A DNA stretch of 23,199 nucleotides from Candidatus Liptonbacteria bacterium CG11_big_fil_rev_8_21_14_0_20_35_14 (GTDB lineage Bacteria > Patescibacteriota > Minisyncoccia > UBA6257 > XYB1-36-10), in contig PCWO01000045.1 of assembly GCA_002796205.1 (NCBI GenBank), forward strand, positions 1 to 23,199, in the 5' to 3' direction. The notes under the pieces were generated by a model. It ran no database searches, was not told the DNA's origin, and was given only the letters and a program-made list of their open reading frames with translations. The position numbers and the translations under genes are program-made. Shown here one piece after another: positions 8,748 through 14,985 of the stretch. The first letter of the stretch is position 1; every line of letters starts with the position of its first letter.

Positions 8748-9908
8748 TTAATATGTATTGAAGCCACTTTCATTTTTATTCGATTTGAAAAATTTCTTTG
8801 GAATTTCAGAAGTCTTTGTAATAGTCATTAGCACTTTCGTTCCTGGGGCGACTGCTAACGTTGGTCTAAGTGACCAGTAGAAGTCACTGATTCTACCCAA
8901 GAATCCACCTGTGGCTTCACTAATAGTTTGTCCGGCAATATACGCAGGCTTAGAGCCTGTAACGTTTGTGGATTTTTCAGGCGCAAATTCAGAGCTAGCT
9001 TGTGTCACACTTTGCGTGACGTTCGCGGCCGCAACTGCCTTGCCAAAGCCATTTACAAAACCTTCTGCAAATTGTAATCCCGCCGCTTTTTCAAAATTTT
9101 CTAAATTTAGTTCGCCCTTCACACCGATATATTCGTCTCTTGAATCCCTAAGTTGCATCATCGCAACTGAAGTTATAACAGTACCATCTTTCGATCTGCA
9201 TACTATCTCATCAGCAACTCCCTTTATTCTTTTCGTATTCATTTTTGATGAAACATTCATCCAAACGTGACAGTTACTCAATTCAACGTATGAATTATTT
9301 GGCCCAATAAATGCACCCAATAAGCGAACATCAACCCTCTCTCCGTCATCATCAATTTCAACACCAGCCATTAATTCACCTAATGCTGTAGAGCCACTTG
9401 GTAAGCTAATTTTTTGTTCAGTATCTTCTGGCTTTATTGAAACCTTGTAATTTTCTTTAAAAACTATCATTCCGCTCTGATTTACACTTGCCTTCTTGGT
9501 CATTGTTTTCTTCAGTGCTGAAGATTTAAGACTTACACTATCCACACGACTGTCTTCATCGTTGCTTAACCTTTGGGGTGTTTTTAAGTCTAATGATTCT
9601 TTCTTTATATCAACCTCAGTATACTGATCAGATTTATCTTGTGGAATTATCTCAGAAGCATTTTTTAATAACTGTTGCATCGTGCTTCTTGCTTGCTCAA
9701 TACCTTCTTGGACCGCAGGCGTGTTTAGATTTAGTCTAGGCAAGGTAGGTGTGTTTCTTTGATCAGGTAAACGAGCGTCCTTGACAACATTCTCTCTATA
9801 TTCAGGAATTACTTGATCGCTAGAAATAGAATCCGCACCTGGCATCAGATCGCGCTCAGAACTTGCATATAGACTTCCTAGTAAAAATAAAACACTTATA
9901 ATTTTCAT
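8748..9908 (-). CDS. traB: TraB/VirB10-like core-complex protein
   Basis: A 386-aa protein with a hydrophobic N-terminus (MKIISVLFLLGSLYA), either a signal peptide or an inner-membrane anchor. A long, polar, proline- and serine-containing region (20-165) leads to a VirB10-type beta domain. This starts ISLPSGSTALGELMAGVEI (168-185), has two cysteines (213 and 237) as in TraB, and ends with APGTKVLMTITKT (354-366). The segment between, with GFVNGFGKAV (283-292), corresponds to the outer-membrane antenna region. TraB spans the periplasm and forms the core with TraK and TraV. Unlike F TraB, it has almost no cytoplasmic N-terminal tail before the hydrophobic segment. A TTG one codon upstream is possible, but ATG 9908 has AGGGG 5 nt before it. 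Confidence 0.8.
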   Translation of the reverse strand: MKIISVLFLLGSLYASSERDLMPGADSISSDQVIPEYRENVVKDARLPDQRNTPTLPRLNLNTPAVQEGIEQARSTMQQLLKNASEIIPQDKSDQYTEVDIKKESLDLKTPQRLSNDEDSRVDSVSLKSSALKKTMTKKASVNQSGMIVFKENYKVSIKPEDTEQKISLPSGSTALGELMAGVEIDDDGERVDVRLLGAFIGPNNSYVELSNCHVWMNVSSKMNTKRIKGVADEIVCRSKDGTVITSVAMMQLRDSRDEYIGVKGELNLENFEKAAGLQFAEGFVNGFGKAVAAANVTQSVTQASSEFAPEKSTNVTGSKPAYIAGQTISEATGGFLGRISDFYWSLRPTLAVAPGTKVLMTITKTSEIPKKFFKSNKNESGFNTY

Positions 9909-9916
9909 CAAAACCC

Positions 9917-10690
9917 CTACGGGAACATCATTAATAAATCATTCATTTTCAAAGATATATTTGTTGATACATAGAGATACCGAGACCCCTTATGAACTAC
10001 CTCTGCACTTAGAAATACTTGATCGATTTTTTTTACATCAATCAGCAATTCCTTTTGATCACTCTCGAACTTAAATATAAAAAGTCTATTCTCCTTAAGA
10101 TCACTTAAAGCCATTTTTAGAGTATATAAACCACTCTTTGTTTTTTTACTTAAATTTTTACTTTCGGATGGAGTAATATCAATAAAACCCTGAGGTTTTC
10201 CCATCTTTAAAAATTGTCGAAAAACTTCAAGTCTCTCATTGTTCTGATTCTCCATGACCTTTGAGATATTTTTTTTGAAATTGATAGTCGGTGTTGAACT
10301 ACTTGAGTTCAATACCAATTCTACTGAAAATGTCTCTCCGCCCTTTAGCAAAAAACTACAATTTGATTTCCCAACTTTCTTCCGAGGATAGACCTCCAAG
10401 GCTCTGTCAATTGTCTCTGAAGCCATGTTGTCTATCATTGATGCCTTAGATGGGGACATTCCAGATTCAATAGACTTTTTAAGAGTGTTGAAGCCAAGCA
10501 AATCAGAAGGAATACAGTTCACTGAAAGAGGAAGTTCAGGTAAAATTAATACAGTAGAATTTTTGTCATTAATTTCTACGCTCTTATGAATTCCTATCAA
10601 TCTATCCTCTTCAAATGCAAATGCCTTATTTGCACAAAAAATCATAAAAATTAACAATGTAAATGAGATTGCCAATCGAAATTCTCTCAT
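9917..10690 (-). CDS. traK: TraK/VirB9-like secreted core protein
   Basis: A 257-aa protein with a signal peptide (MREFRLAISFTLLIFMIFC, cleavage near AFA-FEE). The rest is beta-strand-rich with two cysteines (about 58 and 112) and a C-terminal segment reading GSRYLYVSTNISLKMND. Its length (F TraK is 242 aa), export signal and place between traE and traB identify it as the TraK/VirB9 ring component of the outer-membrane core, which binds the TraB and TraV subunits. The ATG overlaps the TGA of traE as ATGA. Direct sequence motifs are weak, so the name depends mainly on synteny. The VirB9-type C-terminal domain would be the part to test. Confidence 0.65.
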   Translation of the reverse strand: MREFRLAISFTLLIFMIFCANKAFAFEEDRLIGIHKSVEINDKNSTVLILPELPLSVNCIPSDLLGFNTLKKSIESGMSPSKASMIDNMASETIDRALEVYPRKKVGKSNCSFLLKGGETFSVELVLNSSSSTPTINFKKNISKVMENQNNERLEVFRQFLKMGKPQGFIDITPSESKNLSKKTKSGLYTLKMALSDLKENRLFIFKFESDQKELLIDVKKIDQVFLSAEVVHKGSRYLYVSTNISLKMNDLLMMFP

Positions 10691-11409
10691 TCTCTAATCT
10701 CCCCTGCTAAAGCCAGTTCATATTCCTTTTTGGCTCTACTTTGATTTTCTTCATCTTGCGAATCATAAACAGAAACTCTAGTTACCTTTAGCGCCATAGG
10801 AGAAACAACAGGATCAGGGCGAACAACTTTGGCCATAATGAAATAGGAAACTTCTCTTGTCGAATAAGGACGACTGAATTCAATGAACACATTTCTCTTT
10901 CCTACAATTAATCCACAAATTCTTTCAATCTTTTGGCAATATCCAATTTTTGACTTTGACCAGTCAATATCAATATACGAAGCCATTTTGAGTTCTTTTA
11001 TTTTTTCAAAATACTGTGAAGACATTAAGTTTGTTTTGGTTGTTGAGGTTTGCTTTTGATCGTAATAAATCTCAAATAATTGCTTATAATTATCTTCCAC
11101 GTTTACATGATTCCAATTCTCTAACATTTCAACAATGTTTCTAAGAAATGCCTTCGCGAAGGATTGTGAAACTGTTTCGTTCCCTTCAATTACGATTTCT
11201 TGCTTAATTGCAGGAGTTAGTACAATACGAGTATTTTTAATACTTTTTTCAACTTCACTCGTGAGGTTTGTGTAGGAATATAGGAGTACTGTCGTTGAGA
11301 AAAGAGAAGCAATGGCGATCAGCATCCATGCTTTAACATACACTGATTGACGAAAAACTACATTTTCCCACTTTCTAGAATTAAAAACTTCACTATCACC
11401 TAAACTCAT
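10687..11409 (-). CDS. traE: TraE/VirB8-like inner-membrane protein
   Basis: A 240-aa bitopic protein with a cytoplasmic N-terminus of about 24 residues, one membrane segment at about 25-47 and a periplasmic domain of about 190 residues. The domain includes a Thr-rich ITLTP-like strand (RIVLTPAIKQE), helices (FLRNIVEMLENWN) and a KMASYIDIDWSKS region. That is the layout of TraE/VirB8 proteins, the inner-membrane assembly factors of type IV secretion. F TraE is 188 aa, so this version carries a longer C-terminus. The gene overlaps traL by 14 nt and starts at ATG 11409 with AAGGA just upstream. Two cysteines (CQKIERIC) lie close together in the periplasmic part. Confidence 0.75.
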   Translation of the reverse strand: MSLGDSEVFNSRKWENVVFRQSVYVKAWMLIAIASLFSTTVLLYSYTNLTSEVEKSIKNTRIVLTPAIKQEIVIEGNETVSQSFAKAFLRNIVEMLENWNHVNVEDNYKQLFEIYYDQKQTSTTKTNLMSSQYFEKIKELKMASYIDIDWSKSKIGYCQKIERICGLIVGKRNVFIEFSRPYSTREVSYFIMAKVVRPDPVVSPMALKVTRVSVYDSQDEENQSRAKKEYELALAGEIRE

Positions 11410-11710
11410 TTGATCCTTCCTTTAAACCCTTTGAAGCCGGAAATAGTTCAGCAATAATCCTATTGTCTCTATTTCTTATAACCACCATTTCATAGGACAA
11501 TGGAGTCCCTTTAGCAGATCTTTTATTTCGCCATCGATCAAAGAGCAAAATAGGAACTGCTATTAAAAAGAGCAATGGAGGGAAGATTAAAACCCCAATC
11601 ATCCCCATACCTAAAGACGGAAACCAACCCGTAGGAGTAGTACCAAGAATCTCAATTCGATGCTCAAGGTTTTCCATACGGCGTTTATCTTCCATCTTGT
11701 AAGTAATCAC
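11396..11710 (-). CDS. traL: TraL-like inner-membrane protein
   Basis: A 104-aa protein whose central hydrophobic stretch (about 32-57, GMGMIGVLIFPPLLFLIAVPILLF) is preceded by an amphipathic N-terminus and followed by a basic RWRNKRS turn. F TraL is a 91-aa protein of the same layout that helps assemble pilin. The position between pilin genes and traE matches F exactly. The start chosen is GTG 11710, with AAAGGG 6 nt upstream and just after the pilin stop. An ATG at 11695 lacks a visible ribosome site. Downstream it overlaps traE by 14 nt. The family is short and variable, so the call depends on synteny and topology. Confidence 0.7.
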   Translation of the reverse strand: MITYKMEDKRRMENLEHRIEILGTTPTGWFPSLGMGMIGVLIFPPLLFLIAVPILLFDRWRNKRSAKGTPLSYEMVVIRNRDNRIIAELFPASKGLKEGSNEFR

Positions 11711-11712
11711 GT

Positions 11713-12024
11713 TTAACCCTTTTGTGCCCAGATAACGATTCCGCTCACTGTCGCTACAACAATAATTCCAAGTAAAGGGCCAACCGCTTCCTTGTATTTA
11801 TTGTCCTCAAGTTGGCCTGCGGCTTTAATCCCTAGACCGATGATGACAGCGATGACAATCGCACCAACAATCCAGTTGATAGTTGAGACTCCAGCCTTGG
11901 CTTTTTCATTATCCTCAAGCATTCCTTTTGGTTCAGGAATACACGGAACACCTGTTTTTGAACAATCCTGAGCATTAGCGGTCGAAAAGTGATACAAGAT
12001 CACTGGCAAAGCTGTTAACTTCAT
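11713..12024 (-). CDS. VirB2/TraA-like pilin, copy 1
   Basis: A 103-aa propilin-like protein with a leader (MKLTALPVILYHFSTANA, cleavage before QDC). A short cysteine-containing loop (C-x6-C) is followed by two hydrophobic segments (STINWIVGAIVIAVIIGLGI and AVGPLLGIIVVATVSGIVIW) separated by KAAGQLEDNKYKE. That is the VirB2 pilin layout: two membrane helices with a short polar cytoplasmic loop. It is the likely major pilin because its ribosome site is near consensus (GGAGG, 5 nt before ATG). Longer in-frame starts up to 12093 lie inside the upstream gene and would bury the leader. The second helix and loop match the protein encoded immediately upstream, so the two are paralogues. Confidence 0.8.
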   Translation of the reverse strand: MKLTALPVILYHFSTANAQDCSKTGVPCIPEPKGMLEDNEKAKAGVSTINWIVGAIVIAVIIGLGIKAAGQLEDNKYKEAVGPLLGIIVVATVSGIVIWAQKG

Positions 12025-12026
12025 AT

Positions 12027-12302
12027 TTACCTCCATAAATTTATTGTCATTCCTACTATTAAAACCAACATACCTAACAAATTTTTTACACACTCTTCAT
12101 ATTTATTTTCTCTTAGGTTATTCGCCGCTTTTATAGAAAGCATTGTTAAAACTAGAATGCATCCACAGGCCATCACATATTTTACTGTTTCATAAACTGG
12201 AACCATGTCTGTTGGTGCATTATCTGGTAATCTAGGCGCATTCTTTTCTATCCATGCTTGTGCAAACAAATTATTGATTAATAAATAAACTAGCGTAATC
12301 AT
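12027..12302 (-). CDS. VirB2/TraA-like pilin, copy 2
   Basis: A 91-aa protein with a leader-like start (MITLVYLLINNLFAQA), a polar stretch, then two hydrophobic segments (YVMACGCILVLTMLSI and NLLGMLVLIVGMTINLW) joined by KAANNLRENKYEECV. The joint matches the neighbour's KAAGQLEDNKYKEAV, with I-K-A-A, N-K-Y and L-L-G in register, so it is a tandem paralogue. It carries extra cysteines (CGC and EEC) absent from the membrane part of copy 1, and no cysteine loop after the leader. It could be a minor or tip pilin, or an assembly adaptor. The start ATG overlaps the TGA of the TraF-like gene as ATGA. Its stop is two nucleotides before the copy 1 start, so the pair is surely co-translated. Confidence 0.75.
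   Translation of the reverse strand: MITLVYLLINNLFAQAWIEKNAPRLPDNAPTDMVPVYETVKYVMACGCILVLTMLSIKAANNLRENKYEECVKNLLGMLVLIVGMTINLWR
12030..12034 (-). promoter_or_regulatory. Near-consensus ribosome binding site of pilin copy 1
   Basis: GGAGG on the minus strand lies 5 nt before ATG 12024. It is the closest to consensus in the operon and decides the start of pilin copy 1, since it also overlaps a false upstream ATG. A strong site fits a subunit needed in large amounts. Confidence 0.75.
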
Positions 12303-13048
12303 CGAGCTACCTTGGCCATTGCCTTAACTATTTGTTCCGTACTGGAGTAACCTTTCAGTCTTGTTGCCTTATTTGTCTTTTGATTAACAATTATTAACTG
12401 AGGTGTTTCGATAGCACCTTCTCCGAACCATTGTTTTTTCACATCTGAATCAATTTTTTGACTCGGATACAAACCTTGAAAATTCATAATTTCACCATCA
12501 CTAACTTGTAATGGGATCACATTCTTAAAACTTGTAAGCGTCAAGCTTTGCTTGTGGCAATAGTTACAACTAGGGTGAAATACAAAGAAAACTGAAATAT
12601 CTTCACTTCGCTCAATCGATGATTCCTTAACACTTACCTGATCTTTAACTGGTTTCATTGATAAGTGCTTGTCCCACTTTATTTCATCAAGTTCATCGTA
12701 ACGATCTTCGACTTGTCCACTTTTAAGTAAATCTCTTTGGGCAAGCTCAATTGTCTTCATCATTAACTGAAGCACCTTTGCTTTCTTTTCATTCCTCAGA
12801 AGCCACAATTTCGCCTTTTCAATATTTGTTGGATCTTGACCCAATATTACAAAAGCTTCATCGGGAACATGATTTCCTTCTTTCCAAAAACGAGAATCCT
12901 TATTATCCAATAGATAATTAGAATCATTTACTACCGGAGGAATGCTCTGATCTAGTCTTCCAATTTCAGACCTGTTCTCGCCTGTATTATATAGTTTAGC
13001 AAAAACTGGCGAGGCGATTAAAAGCACTAATAAAAAATAACTCTTCAT
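12299..13048 (-). CDS. TraF/TrbB-like periplasmic thioredoxin-fold protein with intact CxxC
   Basis: A 249-aa exported protein with a signal peptide (MKSYFLLVLLIASPVFA). The N-terminal half (about 40-145) is a helical, charged region like that of F TraF. The C-terminal thioredoxin domain starts with ISVFFVFHPSCNYC, giving a redox pair at Cys161/Cys164, and has a cis-proline motif TPQLII at 215-220. F TraF keeps the fold without the CxxC, while F TrbB has it but lacks the N-terminal region. Here both are in one protein, so it is probably an active disulfide oxidase or isomerase for cysteine-rich transfer proteins such as the TraU-like one. The start overlaps the previous stop as TAATG and the stop overlaps the pilin start as ATGA. 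Confidence 0.8.
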   Translation of the reverse strand: MKSYFLLVLLIASPVFAKLYNTGENRSEIGRLDQSIPPVVNDSNYLLDNKDSRFWKEGNHVPDEAFVILGQDPTNIEKAKLWLLRNEKKAKVLQLMMKTIELAQRDLLKSGQVEDRYDELDEIKWDKHLSMKPVKDQVSVKESSIERSEDISVFFVFHPSCNYCHKQSLTLTSFKNVIPLQVSDGEIMNFQGLYPSQKIDSDVKKQWFGEGAIETPQLIIVNQKTNKATRLKGYSSTEQIVKAMAKVAR

Positions 13049-13371
13049 TAAAATGCCCCTTTTATGTCGTCTTTTTGCATTTGTATCATTTGATCTGCTA
13101 CAGTCTGCTCTCTATTGTAGTAATCAAAACCAACCGAGCTCCCAAATCCTATTGTGAAAAAAACTCCAAGATTAATGTTCTTGTTCGCAACGGGCTTAGG
13201 TGCAATCGCATATGAAATCAACCCAGCAACGAGACCAAGACCGACTGCTTTTTTGAAATTAATTTGTTCAAATGTACCCTTAACTTGCGAAGTTTCTAGG
13301 TAGTCATAAGATGCGCCCATTGAGGAACAACTAATTGACATGAATAACATAAACGTAATTATTTTTTTCAA
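13048..13371 (-). CDS. Small exported membrane-associated protein of unknown function
   Basis: A 107-aa product starting at TTG 13371. TTG was chosen because it overlaps the TGA of the SSB-like gene (TTGA, same geometry as the ATGA couplings) and gives a proper signal peptide with KK at positions 2-3, and because AGGAG lies about 10 nt upstream. An internal ATG at 13350 would remove those lysines. After the leader (to about residue 20), a glycine-containing hydrophobic segment (AVGLGLVAGLISYAI) and a second (GVFFTIGFGSSVGF) suggest two membrane helices, with a polar C-terminus. Family not recognised. The position between DNA-metabolism genes and the TraF-like gene suggests an accessory transfer role. 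Confidence 0.65.
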   Translation of the reverse strand: MKKIITFMLFMSISCSSMGASYDYLETSQVKGTFEQINFKKAVGLGLVAGLISYAIAPKPVANKNINLGVFFTIGFGSSVGFDYYNREQTVADQMIQMQKDDIKGAF

Positions 13372-13814
13372 AATGGTATATCTCCTAATTCATTATTCAA
13401 CTTCACGGAGTCGCTTGGCTTCTTTTCTGATTTACTAACTCTTCTCGGAAGCACTGTTTGTGGTTGTGGAGAAATATTCTCTACTACTTTTTCAGCACGA
13501 CGTTCCTTAATATCAAAACCAATAACTCTTAAATAAGTAAAATAATTAGTATTATCGCCGTTTCGATAAACTCTCGATCCTAGCTTGTATTGAATTACAA
13601 TTCGATCACCCACATCAATACTACTTAGAGCCATTCTTTTTTGTTCATTGTCAAAGATCTTGATTGCAAAAATATTTTCATTAATTTTTGTGCCCGAGTA
13701 TCCACTTTCTTGTTCTATGTTTTTTAATTCAAAACACACCGCACCTCTGTCATCCATGTGAGGCTTCATGATCACAATTCCCTGTATTCGTCCTCTGTTA
13801 ACATTTCCCTTCAT
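13368..13814 (-). CDS. SSB-like OB-fold protein with a GDIPF C-terminal tip
   Basis: A 148-aa soluble protein. Residues 8-105 are predicted beta-rich with alternating hydrophobic residues (GRIQGIVIM, ENIFAIKIF, DRIVIQYKLG, YFTYLRVIGF) consistent with an OB fold. A low-complexity basic linker follows (about 106-135), then an acidic end terminating in ELGDIPF. Bacterial single-stranded DNA-binding proteins end in an acidic tip with D-x-P-F that recruits replication and repair partners. This end is the clearest clue, since the OB region is divergent from housekeeping SSB and lacks an obvious tryptophan. It probably coats transferred single strands in the donor or recipient. AAGGA precedes ATG 13814. 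It follows the alpha-CTD-like gene by 2 nt. Confidence 0.7.
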   Translation of the reverse strand: MKGNVNRGRIQGIVIMKPHMDDRGAVCFELKNIEQESGYSGTKINENIFAIKIFDNEQKRMALSSIDVGDRIVIQYKLGSRVYRNGDNTNYFTYLRVIGFDIKERRAEKVVENISPQPQTVLPRRVSKSEKKPSDSVKLNNELGDIPF

Positions 13815-13816
13815 TA

Positions 13817-14155
13817 TTAGTTTTCCTTATTAAAATTTTTCTTTGCTTCAATTAACGCAAGTTCGGTTGAGAACAATCTTCCTCTCTTTCTGATTTCAGA
13901 TTGAGAAATCAAAGAAAACGATAGACCTCTTTCCAAAAGAGCTAGCTTGATCTCTTCTTTGACCTTTCTCCCAGCTCCCCTCATGTTCGCAATTTCATTC
14001 TCGGTCATAAGAATAATATCTTTCAAATTCTCAATCCCGTTATTCAAGAGAGCATTGGTTGCTCTTACTGTTAAATCTAGATCTAAGATTTTTACAACTG
14101 CAAATTCTTCACCTACTAGATTTAAACTTTCACTTCCATTGTCGTTTGTAAGCAT
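13817..14155 (-). CDS. Free-standing RNA polymerase alpha C-terminal-domain homologue
   Basis: A 112-aa protein whose residues 21-80 align without gaps to the C-terminal domain of RNA polymerase alpha (RpoA, Pfam PF03118). LDLDLTVRATNAL matches DDLELTVRSANCL of E. coli, and GRKVKEEIKLALLERGLSFS matches [20 protein letters not shown]. In E. coli numbering the DNA-contact residues R265, N268, K298 and E302 are retained (here R31, N34, K64, E68). C269 is Ala and S299 is Val. Acidic residues corresponding to D259 and E261 are also kept. No alpha N-terminal domain is present, so it cannot assemble as a normal alpha subunit. A polar tail of about 30 residues follows. It probably binds promoter upstream DNA or sigma and acts as a regulator. 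GGGGG lies 5 nt before ATG 14155. Confidence 0.85.
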   Translation of the reverse strand: MLTNDNGSESLNLVGEEFAVVKILDLDLTVRATNALLNNGIENLKDIILMTENEIANMRGAGRKVKEEIKLALLERGLSFSLISQSEIRKRGRLFSTELALIEAKKNFNKEN

Positions 14156-14166
14156 TCATTCCCCCA

Positions 14167-14688
14167 TTAAAGTAAATTTAAAATATGAAAACTATCGGCC
14201 CTTTTGGGCTCAATACTTTTTTCCCACTCTGCGATCTCTTCTTCTTTAGTCAAACCTCTTTCTCTCGCTTCTCTTTCGAGAAACATCTTCATCCTTACTT
14301 CCTCTTCACGCTTCTGCTTCTCAATGGCTTCAATTTTTATTGATTCCATTTCTTCATCTGAATAGAATTTAATATTTGAAAGGTGTTCGGATAAATCTAC
14401 ATTATCAAAAATATATCTTACGAATCCTGACAAACTTCCTTTGCCTAGTTTTAAAATTGCTCTATATTCGTTTTGGGTTATCCTGTGATGACTTTCAACG
14501 TCTTGATAAGCTAAGAATCGATACAATTGATCCTCAGTAATATCTTGATGAGTTCTATTGTCAAAAATCTCAATCAAGTCTCCAATTTCTAAAAAATCTA
14601 AAACTTCTCTTGAGTCAACATAACCTTTTTCCAAGTTGTCATATATTTTGCGATTACTATATTTTTTCATTTTTCTGTGATTTGGCAT
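14167..14688 (-). CDS. PhaR-type DNA-binding regulator, first gene of the tra operon
   Basis: A 173-aa protein with an N-terminal domain like the polyhydroxyalkanoate regulator DNA-binding domain (PF07879). The hallmark KKYSNRKIYDN is at residues 8-18, followed by YVDSREVLDFL and an FDNRTHQDIT segment around 42-51, where PhaR has VVDAKTGEDIT. The C-terminal 65 residues are strongly charged (E, K, R) and predicted to form a long helix or coiled coil in place of PHA-related sequences. PhaR proteins are dimeric DNA-binding repressors. Here, as the promoter-proximal gene of the operon, it most likely controls the operon itself. GGAG lies 5 nt before ATG 14688, about 20 nt downstream of the proposed promoter. 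No PHA synthesis gene is nearby. Confidence 0.8.
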   Translation of the reverse strand: MPNHRKMKKYSNRKIYDNLEKGYVDSREVLDFLEIGDLIEIFDNRTHQDITEDQLYRFLAYQDVESHHRITQNEYRAILKLGKGSLSGFVRYIFDNVDLSEHLSNIKFYSDEEMESIKIEAIEKQKREEEVRMKMFLEREARERGLTKEEEIAEWEKSIEPKRADSFHILNLL

Positions 14689-14712
14689 TTTCTCTCCATT
14701 TTTATTTTTTGG

Positions 14713-14741
14713 AACATATTTTCAAAAAAGTTTTTTTGCAA
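14713..14741 (-). promoter_or_regulatory. Candidate tra operon promoter
   Basis: On the minus strand, TTGCAA (14741-14736) and TATGTT (14718-14713) are separated by 17 bp of A/T-rich spacer. They lie just before the PhaR-like start at 14688, giving a short leader of about 15-20 nt. Both boxes match sigma-70 consensus at four of six positions. The spacer contains a run of A and T on either side of ACTTTTTTG. Confidence 0.5.
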
Positions 14742-14758
14742 AAAATCCACTCTTTTAC

Positions 14759-14795
14759 TGTCCAGCATGGACAATGGTTTCGCCTCCATGGACAA
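14759..14795. promoter_or_regulatory. Operator-like site: TGTCCA/TGGACA dyad with a repeat 21 bp away
   Basis: TGTCCA (14759-14764) and TGGACA (14768-14773) form a perfect dyad around GCA. The 9-mer CATGGACAA occurs at 14766-14774 and again at 14787-14795, exactly 21 bp apart, or two helical turns. A weaker GTCCA copy is at 14833. The block begins about 18 bp upstream of the proposed -35 box. The PhaR-like protein, the alpha-CTD homologue or the HTH regulator next door could bind it. Which one is unknown. Confidence 0.55.
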
Positions 14796-14949
14796 CGCTC
14801 AACCTTTATCAAACTGTTAGATTCTTTTTTTCGTCCACAAATATCAAGAAGAGAGTTGAATCACTTGCACACACACACGTTAAACAAGCAATTCAATCTC
14901 TCTCTTTGGCCCTTGGCTCATTATTGAGCAAGGCTAAAAAAATTTAGAG

Positions 14950-14985
14950 AAAAGTGGTGACAACCAGAACTTTGTCACCACTTTT
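14950..14985 (-). terminator. Perfect 14-bp hairpin, candidate bidirectional terminator
   Basis: AAAAGTGGTGACAA (14950-14963) and TTGTCACCACTTTT (14972-14985) are exact reverse complements with an 8-nt loop. The A/T ends give a U-run after a stable stem in either direction. It would stop leftward transcripts from the HTH regulator before the tra promoter. Its position away from any stop codon leaves a protein-binding or transfer-origin role open. Confidence 0.5.

Noticed and set aside
8911..9270. Rightward 119-aa open frame opposite traB
   Set aside because: Complementary to the VirB10-like beta domain, whose conserved pattern explains the codons. The translation has no recognisable features.
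14868..14878. CA dinucleotide run as a possible repeat or CRISPR fragment
   Set aside because: Only 11 bp. No repeat-spacer structure exists anywhere in the window.
14610..14927. Rightward 105-aa open frame crossing into the non-coding region
   Set aside because: Starts inside the PhaR-like gene, has low-complexity Phe/His/Leu composition, and runs over the promoter and dyads with no ribosome site.
14911..14933. CCTTGGCTCA/TGAGCAAGG dyad as a terminator
   Set aside because: One unpaired base and no T-run after the stem on either strand, so it is listed only as a dyad of the region.
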